From Fonsecaea monophora (Eukaryota; Ascomycota; Eurotiomycetes; Chaetothyriales; Herpotrichiellaceae), in assembly GCF_001642475.1 (NCBI RefSeq), contig NW_019174143.1, positions 1 through 16,665 on the forward strand: 16,665 bases of DNA, written 5' to 3'. The position numbers were made by a program, and so were the translations under genes. The notes under the pieces were generated by a model, which was given only the letters and a program-made list of their open reading frames with translations, had not been told where the DNA came from and ran no database searches. Shown here in pieces: positions 1-7,027 of the stretch; the first letter of the stretch is position 1, and each line of letters starts with the position of its first letter.

Positions 1-24
1 TTTTTTTTTTTTTTTTTTCTGTGT

Positions 25-65
<41 letters not shown>
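1..65. repeat. Poly-T tract, interrupted once
   Basis: A run of 18 T is followed by a short CTGTGTG interruption and then 40 T (26-65). On the minus strand this is a long poly-A. It sits at the window edge, so it is unclear whether it is a simple homopolymer tract, the A-tail of a retroposed element lying to the left, or an assembly artefact. No target-site duplication or reverse-transcriptase coding can be seen inside the window. Confidence 0.95.
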
Positions 66-198
66 CGTTCTCAGCGAGCGAGCAAGCGCGTCAATAATAG
101 CCAGATAGTCCTCAGGACGAGGTACTCTGTACTCTGTACCCAGGATTCAGCACTCAGGACTTAAGTCCTCAGTACACCAACCAAACAAACTAAGGTCC

Positions 199-226
199 CA
201 CTTACCACTTACCACTTACCACTTAC
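199..226. repeat. 7-bp tandem repeat (CACTTAC)4
   Basis: Four exact head-to-tail copies of CACTTAC can be read directly. Each copy contains CTTAC, the complement of the splice-donor-like word GTAAG, but there is no coding context. This is a minisatellite-type array. Confidence 0.95.
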
Positions 227-373
227 CTGGCTAGGTACCTGAAATGTAAGTAATTAATCACAAGGAACACGCCGTGCAGGGCGTGCGTGCGTGCTATGCA
301 ATGCATGCCTCGAATATACATAGTACCGAGCCACCGAGTACGAGGTACAAGGGTACAAGAAGTAAGTAAGTCG

Positions 374-411
374 CGAAGTAACGAAGTAACGAAGTAACGA
401 AGTAACGAAGT
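374..411. repeat. 8-bp tandem repeat (CGAAGTAA), 4.75 copies
   Basis: Four exact copies of CGAAGTAA are followed by a partial fifth copy (CGAAGT). It is flanked on both sides by related GTAAGTAAG words. Such an array is probably length-variable. Confidence 0.95.
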
Positions 412-510
412 GAGTAAGTAATACCGCGTACCCATTGCCTATCTAGGCACATGGATACATATGTACCCGGATAGGAAGCAAAGACCCGAATAGGAAGTAA
501 ATTTGTGCCG

Positions 511-544
511 TCGGTCGGTCGGTCGGTCGGTCGGTCGGTCGGTC
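511..544. repeat. Tetranucleotide microsatellite (TCGG)n, about 8.5 units
   Basis: A pure run of the four-base unit TCGG spans 34 bases without interruption. It is not in a coding sequence and should be polymorphic in length. Confidence 0.95.
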
Positions 545-886
545 TGTATGCATGTATGTACTCCGTACCGAGTATGTGTGTGGACTCCGGCCATGTGTGT
601 ATGTACCGGATACGAGGTATGTATGTAATAATATAATATTAATTGTTGGTCATGTACGATTCGGGAGGTACTCTAGGTATTGCCCTGCTAAGTGGTAATG
701 TTACCTAATTGGGTAAATGGAGCGAGAAGAACGAGTTCCTCCCCCTGCCTACCTCGCCGTCAGTTATACCCTATACCTCGTAGAGGCAACACATTCCATG
801 CATCATGGGCTTGCAGGTACGAGTACGAGGTCTACTTGCCCGTCTCGTCATCGTCTACCGAGTGCGAGTAATCACAATAAACCCAT

Positions 887-3800
887 CTAATCCAGCTCGC
901 CCAAACTACTGAGCAGCCACTCGGGTTCCGCGTCGTCTTCTTCAGGGTCGTGGGAGAGCAGAGAACCCGCCACAGAGGCACTGGCAGAACCAGACCCAGA
1001 ACCAGAGCGCGAAGTCTGGCCTCTTGGTCCTCTTGCTTGCCCTTCTTCTTCTCCCCCTTCTCCCCCTTTGTCTTCACCTGCGGTCGTCTCCCCGCTCCCA
1101 AGGCTCGGATGTGGCGGGTCGAGCGTGGCGTTGATTGAGCGTGGCTGACCACACAACGCCACGACGTCCGCATCAGGAATTTGCACTGAGCACGTCGAGA
1201 TTGCTGGATCCTCTCTTCGTCCTCCGCCTTCTCCGGTCGATATGCTCCGGGGCTCGGCACTGCTATCTCCGGCAGCGGCCGCGGTCGCATTTCCCGCACC
1301 GGTTTTGTTCAGCTTCTCGGTGCTTGACGCGTGGTGTGTCTCAAATAGCATCTCAGCTGTTTCCGCTGCCTGGATCGGGTCGCCATGACCCGTAACAGAC
1401 CGCCTATGGGATTCGGTGTCTGCCTCCTCGTCTTCGGCTAGGAAGCCACCTCCTTCATTGTCCTCTTCGGCAATGAAACCGCCAGCTTCATCGTTGGCGA
1501 GTTTACCGTCTTGGGATACCGCGCGTTCATGCCTTTGGCTTCCTGGAGGGTGCAGGCTCATACCATCCTCGGAGATGAAGCCACCGCCCGCGTCCTCCGC
1601 ATCAAGGAACAGCCCGCCACTGTTGGTCGCATTTGGTGGTGCCCCTACGATACGGTCATGGGACCTTGTCCGAATAGGGGAAGGCAGTCGGGCGAGCTTG
1701 TTCAGAGACCTAACAACAATCACATCTTGATGCACGACTTCTGGGGGAAGAAGCTGGTTGAGTGGTTTCAGGTTTGGCGTCGTCAAAGGAACAGTGTCGA
1801 CAGATGCTTCGCGTTCATCCAGGTCTGCTTGATCCATCATGAATCCGCCACCATCTTCCTCATCTCGAGAGACGCTGACTTCTGCTGCACCACCGGCGTC
1901 ACCCTTTGTGCCATGACTGCGGTCTCCGTATTGCCGATGTACATGCTCATGCACGCGCAAAGCAGTGAGCCATCTTTTCCACATTGCCAAAATGATCCTA
2001 GTTCTCGCTTCCTGCACCTCCTCGGTCGCTTGGGACTCTAATCCCTCAATCACGTTGATCATGGCGTTGGTCATATTCATGCTTACCACCACACCATCGA
2101 CAACCGCCGTGCCCTGTCGACCTTTGAACTGAAATCCCGTCACTGCATCTGCATAGTCAATGCCGAGAACGCGAGCCGCTGCTGATGCGAGCGGATGGCG
2201 AATGTGGACTGCACCAGCCGGGATCATTGACGGAACGTAAACATCCAGGTTGCCGTAGGCATTGCGAGGAATCTTCTCGTCGACAACTGGGGGTGGCTCG
2301 TAGAGGTTAGTCTGATATTCAGCATAGAGAGCCATTCCTTGAATGCCCTCGTCTTCATCCTCCATGTCTTCGGTACTTGGGCCGTCCTGATTCCGCTGTC
2401 TCTTAGGGACTACGTGTTTCAGCGGCTGCTCTCCTTGTTTGACATCACGGCCACGCCGGTACCACGCATCCGCAGTCCGACAAACGTGTACGTTTCGTCT
2501 GCGGAACACACTCTCAAGCTTTGCACTCTTCGAGGGTCCAGCACTGACTTTACCGACCTCATGTCGAGGATGTATGACCTCGTTCAGTCGCAAGTGCCGT
2601 TCCAGAACATACACAGGATGTCCTCTAAAATCCTGCATGTTTTTCGGCATGGGCTCACTTTCGGCGCGCTTGAGCAGACTCGCATCCTCGATCTCATCTC
2701 GTGTCTCACTAAAGGGTTTCTGGAAGACGTTCATCGTCACCTCCCACCATTTCTCGCCACCCTTTGTACTTTCAACCCGTTGCTTTCGTGTCTTTGCATT
2801 GTACCACTGAGTGTAGCGCCTCGTGACGTCTCTAGCAGATTCGTCGTCTTCAAATGCAACAACGTAAGTCATACTATTGAGTTGATCCGATGCAGGAGGT
2901 TCAAAACCGGTCTTCGGCTTGTTGATTGTGTTGCGGACGAGAGGATCCAGCGGGATCCACGTCTGGACAGAAGGAGAGAAGACTTCGACCCAGAAGATGG
3001 GAAACGGAGATTCAACAATTTTCCTCTTCTTGGGATTTGGCGTCTGTGCGACCCTGGTGGTGACGTCCGTGTCTTTCGCGGCTGAATTAAAAGTCTGGGG
3101 AGGCGCATAGATGTACCGAGGTTTGGGCTTTTCTGGAGTTTGCCCTTTGGCAATTGCAGAGAAGGGTAAGACCTGAAGTGAACATACCAATCGGACATCT
3201 ATTGCGACAGAGCGTAGTAGTGCGCAGAATAATTGGGCTCCCAGATCTCTCGAACCAGAGCGAGAGACCGCTGCGGCCTTGAAGTCGTCAAAGTCAATCA
3301 AATCCTCCGCATCGTCACTCTCCTTGACAACGTCGATGTCATCTCTCCAGAAAGCCCGTTTCATGCCTCGTGCAGTAATGTTCCATTGCTGTCTCCAGAT
3401 GGCACAGACCTCCTCAATGCCCTTGTTGAACGAATGCGATCTCTGGTACTGAGGCTTGGACTCGTCGACGTGAAGTAATGAGATCACTTTGCGAGGTACG
3501 AGAGGCTTCAAGATGGAATGTACCGACTCACTGTTGCACCATCTGTTACGGCAGTGGAGGTGCGCCAGCAATAACACAAGGTGTGCCTTGTGTGCATCCA
3601 ACCGAAGCCTGCGCTCTGCCAGACCGACAGGCTTGCGTCGTTGTACAGAACGCCTAGGCGTACTATTCTTGGATAAGTCGAGCTCAAGAGTCTTCTGTTC
3701 GGGTTGCTGATCGTCAACAACATCATTCGCGGCCGCTTCGAGATCCACATCTTCGAACTCAGCATCGGATTCGTCCGAAACCTCGAAATCATCGAAGACG

Positions 3801-4099
3801 ATCTGTTGAAGCTTCGGCGGTGCATCATCGGCAGGCCCCATATTGTCAATACCCTGGACATCTGTCGAGGAGCCAAATAGATCAAAGTCGAGTGAGATTT
3901 CCGCTGCCGGGTCCTCGCTTATCTTCCGCCGCTTGGTGGCCCGCGGGTTAGAGGCAGACGCCTGTTCCTCGGCGACAGCTTCGGCGAGCATGTCGCCATA
4001 GACTTCTGGGATATCATCTTCGGTTTTTTGGAGTTGACGGGCAGACTGACGCGTAGCCCTTGTCGATCTTGCGGCTAGCCGACTCGTCCTGCGTGGCAT
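887..4099 (-). CDS. RAD4: DNA repair protein Rad4/XPC (nucleotide excision repair damage sensor)
   Basis: Single-exon frame of 1070 residues. Rad4/XPC, with Rad23, finds helix-distorting lesions in the nucleus and recruits TFIIH. The domain order fits the family: a basic N-terminus, an acidic segment (101-123, core AEFEDVDL) resembling the TFIIH p62/Tfb1-binding motif, and a transglutaminase-like domain (about 168-420, including NRWCNSESV, ITARGMKRAFW and WVEVFSPSVQTWIPLDP). BHD1 follows (about 484-535, with HPVYVLERHL), then BHD2 (about 536-595, with AWYRRGRDVK) and BHD3 (about 600-675, with NAYGNLDVYVPSMIPAGAVH and GFQFKGRQGTAVVDGVVV). The tail (about 740-1070) is disordered, carries repeated GGGF-type motifs and ends with an acidic stretch and EWLLSSLGELD. 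At 1070 residues it is somewhat longer than yeast Rad4, mostly because of this tail. The start ATG has a good context (GACGCAATGCC) and is the first residue of a typical basic N-terminus. The gene diverges from BFR2, with a tRNA gene between them. Confidence 0.95.
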   Translation of the reverse strand: MPRRTSRLAARSTRATRQSARQLQKTEDDIPEVYGDMLAEAVAEEQASASNPRATKRRKISEDPAAEISLDFDLFGSSTDVQGIDNMGPADDAPPKLQQIVFDDFEVSDESDAEFEDVDLEAAANDVVDDQQPEQKTLELDLSKNSTPRRSVQRRKPVGLAERRLRLDAHKAHLVLLLAHLHCRNRWCNSESVHSILKPLVPRKVISLLHVDESKPQYQRSHSFNKGIEEVCAIWRQQWNITARGMKRAFWRDDIDVVKESDDAEDLIDFDDFKAAAVSRSGSRDLGAQLFCALLRSVAIDVRLVCSLQVLPFSAIAKGQTPEKPKPRYIYAPPQTFNSAAKDTDVTTRVAQTPNPKKRKIVESPFPIFWVEVFSPSVQTWIPLDPLVRNTINKPKTGFEPPASDQLNSMTYVVAFEDDESARDVTRRYTQWYNAKTRKQRVESTKGGEKWWEVTMNVFQKPFSETRDEIEDASLLKRAESEPMPKNMQDFRGHPVYVLERHLRLNEVIHPRHEVGKVSAGPSKSAKLESVFRRRNVHVCRTADAWYRRGRDVKQGEQPLKHVVPKRQRNQDGPSTEDMEDEDEGIQGMALYAEYQTNLYEPPPVVDEKIPRNAYGNLDVYVPSMIPAGAVHIRHPLASAAARVLGIDYADAVTGFQFKGRQGTAVVDGVVVSMNMTNAMINVIEGLESQATEEVQEARTRIILAMWKRWLTALRVHEHVHRQYGDRSHGTKGDAGGAAEVSVSRDEEDGGGFMMDQADLDEREASVDTVPLTTPNLKPLNQLLPPEVVHQDVIVVRSLNKLARLPSPIRTRSHDRIVGAPPNATNSGGLFLDAEDAGGGFISEDGMSLHPPGSQRHERAVSQDGKLANDEAGGFIAEEDNEGGGFLAEDEEADTESHRRSVTGHGDPIQAAETAEMLFETHHASSTEKLNKTGAGNATAAAAGDSSAEPRSISTGEGGGRREDPAISTCSVQIPDADVVALCGQPRSINATLDPPHPSLGSGETTAGEDKGGEGGEEEGQARGPRGQTSRSGSGSGSASASVAGSLLSHDPEEDDAEPEWLLSSLGELD

Positions 4100-4330
4100 T
4101 GCGTCCGAGCACGTAGCGACCGTGACTCATTGTAAGCAGAGAGCTTTTCCTTTGCGCGCGTGACTGATGTGATCGTACAAATACTGTTATCCAAAAGTCG
4201 AGTATTGATCAGGGGGCAGGTCAGAGACATGGACTTGATGTCAATAATAATGTCGAGGAGACATTTGATACGCCAGCAACTTGCGTTTGTAAAGGATCGA
4301 CGTGGCTGCCTGATGTCGTCAACTGACAGC

Positions 4331-4341
4331 CACGTGATCAC
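4331..4341. promoter_or_regulatory. E-box CACGTG with overlapping GTGATCAC palindrome (RAD4 upstream region)
   Basis: CACGTG lies at 4331-4336, and its last three bases start the palindrome GTGATCAC (4334-4341), about 235 bases upstream of the RAD4 start. CACGTG is a binding word for bHLH factors of the Cbf1 type. The extended word CACGTGAT also occurs upstream of the SQ/TQ-rich gene (9798-9805). Function is inferred only from the sequence word. Confidence 0.35.
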
Positions 4342-4407
4342 ACACCCGGTTTCTTTTGACTCGATGAAAACAATGCTGCCTTTTTGAAGATTTTAATACC
4401 GGATGAA

Positions 4408-4453
4408 AGACAAGGCCTTGTCTCGAACCCAAGAAAATTGGAAATATTCCAAT
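4408..4453. repeat. Two adjacent palindromes downstream of the tRNA gene
   Basis: AGACAAGGCCTTGTCT (4408-4423) is a perfect 16-bp palindrome. A second inverted repeat, ATTGGAA and TTCCAAT with a 3-base centre, spans 4437-4453. Both lie just beyond the tRNA terminator. Their role is unknown; they could form hairpins or bind dimeric factors. Confidence 0.6.
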
Positions 4454-4455
4454 CC

Positions 4456-4462
4456 AAAAAAA
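4456..4462 (-). terminator. Pol III terminator (T7) after tRNA-Pro
   Basis: Read on the minus strand this is seven consecutive T, starting 11 bases after the discriminator base of the tRNA. Runs of four or more T end RNA polymerase III transcripts. Its place just downstream supports a live Pol III unit rather than a decayed relic. Confidence 0.8.
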
Positions 4463-4485
4463 TTTTCCAGACAGGGCTGAACTGG

Positions 4486-4494
4486 GAATTGAAC
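4486..4494 (-). promoter_or_regulatory. Pol III B box of tRNA-Pro, completed by the intron's last base
   Basis: The minus strand reads GTTCAATTC, matching the TFIIIC B-box core GWTCRANNC. In mature tRNA the leading G is G53, but in the gene G53 lies 61 bases away. The G in this box is the last base of the T-arm intron. The A box (4616-4606) lies about 110 bases away, further than in an intronless tRNA gene but within the spacing TFIIIC is known to tolerate. Confidence 0.7.
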
Positions 4495-4554
4495 TGATGT
4501 AGAGAGTTAGTTACCCATCACCGATGCCTGTAAAGGAGCGCAGTGCCAACGTAC
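4494..4554 (-). other. Candidate spliceosomal intron (61 nt) inside the tRNA-Pro T arm
   Basis: The insert separates G53 from T54. It starts GTACGT (4554-4549), has ACTAAC at 4511-4506 with the likely branch A at 4507, and ends CAG (4496-4494). The distance from branch A to the 3' end is 13 nt, and no AG occurs between them. These are the marks of fungal U2-type introns. The intron in neighbouring BFR2 is also 61 nt and has GTCAGT, CACTAAC and CAG. Because G53 and the intron's last base are both G, the cut could shift by one base; the GT-AG register is the natural choice. Confidence 0.72.
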
Positions 4555-4570
4555 CCCAGGACCTCTTACA

Positions 4571-4587
4571 ATTAAGACGTTGATGCT
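4571..4587 (-). other. Canonical tRNA intron (17 nt) after position 37
   Basis: This piece interrupts the anticodon loop between G37 and T38, the position used by eukaryotic tRNA introns and removed by the SEN endonuclease. Its TCAA (bases 5-8) can pair with TTGG of the anticodon loop, as expected for a pre-tRNA extended anticodon helix. Its first four bases, AGCA, could instead pair with TGCT at 29-32, giving a competing hairpin with loop TTGGG. Confidence 0.8.
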
Positions 4588-4605
4588 CCCAAAGCAAGAA
4601 TTCTA

Positions 4606-4616
4606 CCTCTGAACTA
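4606..4616 (-). promoter_or_regulatory. Pol III A box of tRNA-Pro
   Basis: TAGTTCAGAGG on the minus strand matches TRGYNNARNNG at every fixed position and corresponds to tRNA positions 8-19. Confidence 0.8.
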
Positions 4617-4861
4617 TTCAGCCGAATTTTAGCTTGATTTTGGTGAGTGCAACACATGAACAATAATTAAATCCCGGTATCATCCGGGGAATGGGTGGCT
4701 GTTGTACTGAGGCTCCTAAGCATTCAAGCCCCCTATTAGCGCGTGGCGTAGGGCCTGCGGGGAATCCTTGCGGCGAAATTCTCCAACAAAAATTATTTCG
4801 ATTGCAGAAAAAGAGCCAGTGACACCGCGACCCTCGTCACCTTGTAGAGCACCGCGATAAA

Positions 4862-6626
4862 ATGCCGAGTCTTCGGGAGCAATTCGCTGATCTGGAGCGG
4901 AAGAAAGTGAAAGGTCAGTCGTTGAAGTCATGGAATTTGCTGGTTTTCCTTCTTCGCGCACTAACACCTGGCAGATTATGACCCGGAAGATGATGCATAT
5001 GACTTGCGTCCGAGCGACGACGAAGACTCCGGAAACGAACCAGGCCTCCAAGAAGACTTCAGCCGGGCACATTACGAAACCGTGGGAAAGAGCGCACTGA
5101 GGCAGCCAGAGCAGCCTTCGCTGGACGCAAAATATGGAGGAGTGGCTGTAAGTCGCAGCGCACTTGAAAATGAGGAGGACGATGACCCCTTCGCGCCCGT
5201 CAACGAAGGACAGGAGGAGGATCCCTTTGCTCCCAGGCATGAGGAGATGTCTGGTTCCGAAGGGGTCTCGGAAGGGTCAGAGGTGGATCAAGATGGAGAT
5301 TCCGAGAAGGATGAACCACTCGGCGCAGACAACGCAAAACGATTCAAGGATCTTGGTCTTCAGGAGCGCGAGGCGAGGACACAGAAGGATATCAATGGAA
5401 CGGGAGAAGACTCGCTAGATGAGGCAGAGAAGGATGAATCAGATTTATCGGAGGAGCACTCTTTGGACGACTCTGACATTGGCATGAACGACGACGACGA
5501 CGACGACGATGATGGCGCTTCCTCATCTTCCTCGATATCATCAGCCGCCTCATCGCCTCCAACACGAGCCGGAAAATCCACTCGAAGCGCGGAGCGCGAA
5601 GAATTGAGGAAAGCTGCATTCGGCTCTGCATCGACAGCAGCACTGGCGTCGGTATTGTCAGCTGGCGCCGCTGCCGACGTCAAAAAAGGTCAAGCAGTCA
5701 AGCAACAGCGGCAAACCTTTGATCGCCTCCTCGATGCCAGGATCAAGCTGCAGAAAGGCATCACGGCCATGAACGACCTGCCTTCACCCCTGGCCGACGA
5801 AGAGGAAGTGAAGACGGCAGCGAAACAAGCTGAAGATGCCGCGTTGGCGCTGTGGTCAACCGTCGACTCCATCCGCACGGCCATCCTGTCCGCCCGAGAA
5901 GGGCCCTTGTCGTCTGATGACAGGCCGGAAAAGAAGACTCTGAAGCGAAAACGCCCGCTCAACCCGACGAGAACAACTTCGCTGCCGGAGCTCTGGGAGC
6001 ATTACACCCTCTTCGAAGCGGACGCCCACGCGCACCGCCGCAGCGTGATCGACAAATGGCACACCAAAACCCAGCCGGTGGTCGATCCCGCGCCGCGGTC
6101 GAAACTGCTCAGGCCCTCCCACCAATCGACCACGACCTCGCGGCTCACAGACGTGCTAGACACCTATCTCGCGACCGAGTCCTCCAAACTCGTCGCCCAG
6201 TCCTTCTCGCCCGCGACCCAGACCTACGATGATGGGCCATTCTACCAATCCCTGCTGCGTGACCTCATCGCTTCGCGCTCCGCCGCCATCCTCACCGACG
6301 GTCCCGCCGGCACGTCGGTGCTGCCGACAAAGCTCCACGTGTCGGGCAGCAAGCACAAGAGGGTCGACACCAAGGCCAGCAAAGGCCGCAAGGTCCGGTA
6401 CACGGTGCACGAGAAGCTGGAGAACTTCATGGCGCCCGAGGATCGCTCGACGTGGACCGAGCCGGCCCGTGACGAGTTCTTCGGCAGTCTATTGGGCAAA
6501 GTTGGGGCATTGGACGAGCGGGAAAGAGACAGTGTTGAAGACGACGATACGGGCGGAATGGATGGGCTGCGTGTGGATGAGGAGGATACGGGAGAGGTCG
6601 AAGCATTAAGACTCTTCAGGAGTTAG
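4862..6626 (+). CDS. BFR2: Bfr2/AATF (Che-1/Traub) ribosome-biogenesis protein
   Basis: Two exons, 4862-4913 and 4975-6626, encode 567 residues. The 61-nt intron (4914-4974) starts GTCAGT, has branch site CACTAAC and ends GCAG. Without the first exon the protein would lack the MPSLREQFADLE start and the DYDPEDD motif seen at the N-terminus of Bfr2 proteins. Bfr2/AATF is a nucleolar factor of the early small-subunit pre-ribosome (18S pathway). Visible regions: a conserved VGKSALR motif near 54-60; two DPFAP repeats (88-92, 100-104); a long acidic region with eight consecutive Asp (190-197) and a Ser run; the AATF-type helical domain (about 222-375, with REELRKAAFGS and RQTFDRLLDARIKLQKGI); and the C-terminal TRAUB domain (about 435-525, with DDGPFYQSLLRDLI, GRKVRYTVHEKLENFMAP and FFGSLLG). 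It is transcribed away from RAD4 and convergently with the SQ/TQ-rich gene. ATG context is GATAAAATGCC. Confidence 0.95.
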
Positions 6627-7027
6627 GACTATTTCCTCTTTTTGAAGCGAGCGAGATATTTCTGAGTGATATTTGACTCGGTCATTTCATCTGCAAAAAC
6701 TCCTTCTTGCCTAATTTGACCTTTTCATCAGTGCCTTGTAGCGCATGCTGCGCAATGTAACTCGATCCTTTCACAAACTGCTAGAAACAGTGCCATTGCA
6801 CACGACAGACCCATGCCACGATTTTCCAGATAGCAAAAGACAACAGAAGATGTACAAAGAATGCGATGCATGCTTTACCATGGGCTTACATGGGATGACT
6901 GCGCGCACAGAAACACAAATTCATGCTACCAAGAAATCGGGACAGCTCCACAACCAGCAAAGGGACGAAAAAGCTCAAACAGTCAACGTCAACACCAATT
7001 TCCCGTCGAGTTATAATGGACCGCAGT
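6627..7027. other. Intergenic region between convergent genes
   Basis: About 400 bases separate the stop codons of BFR2 (+) and the SQ/TQ-rich gene (-). It must hold both 3' UTRs. The open frames here encode nothing recognisable and overlap the 3' end of the minus-strand gene. No RNA gene or repeat is seen. Confidence 0.6.

Larger units (their letters stand above)
66..886. other. Non-coding, simple-repeat-rich flank of RAD4
   Basis: About 820 bases lie downstream of the RAD4 stop codon without a believable gene. The open frames here are short and their translations are low-complexity. The stretch is full of short repeated words (GTAC, GTAAGTAA, TATGTATG, CGGTC), and three of these form the tandem arrays listed separately. 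An AT-rich patch occurs near 625-650. The RAD4 3' UTR and polyadenylation site should lie near the right end of this stretch, but I see no decisive signal. Confidence 0.7.
4474..4623 (-). tRNA. tRNA-Pro (anticodon UGG) with two introns
   Basis: Exons, in transcript order, are 4623-4588, 4570-4555 and 4493-4474 (36+16+20 = 72 nt). The joined RNA folds perfectly. The acceptor stem GGCTGAA/TTCAGCC has 7 bp and C73 is the discriminator, as usual in eukaryotic tRNA-Pro. The D stem GTTC/GAAT has one G-U pair and loop AGAGGTA. The anticodon stem CTTGC/GTAAG has loop TTTGGGT, giving anticodon UGG with G37. The variable region is AGGTC. The T stem CTGGG/CCCAG has loop TTCAATT. Intron 1 (17 nt) lies after position 37, the standard eukaryotic place. 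The 61-nt insert between positions 53 and 54 has spliceosomal intron signals. The A box TAGTTCAGAGG (4616-4606) fits its consensus, the B box is intact, and a T7 terminator follows. If the 61-nt insert cannot be removed the gene would be dead, but the flawless pairing of all four stems across the insert argues for selection. It sits between the divergent RAD4 and BFR2 genes. Confidence 0.88.

Noticed and set aside
1..65. Poly-T tract as proof of a LINE or processed pseudogene
   Set aside because: No coding remnant, target-site duplication or gene-like sequence adjoins it inside the window; it may equally be a simple tract or an assembly edge.
2339..3085. Long plus-strand frame (248 codons) opposite RAD4
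   Set aside because: It is antisense to the conserved transglutaminase and BHD region of RAD4, and its translation resembles no protein family; a shadow of coding bias.
4421..4430. GGGTTCGAGA on the minus strand, B-box-like, with a small CTTG/CAAG hairpin
   Set aside because: No A box, acceptor stem or anticodon arm can be built around it; it overlaps the 4408-4423 palindrome, which explains the hairpin.
4474..4623. Reading the tRNA-like sequence as a decayed tRNA or tRNA-derived SINE
   Set aside because: All four stems pair perfectly once the two inserts are removed, A and B boxes and a T7 terminator are intact, and the T-arm insert has full splice signals. A relic would show mismatches.
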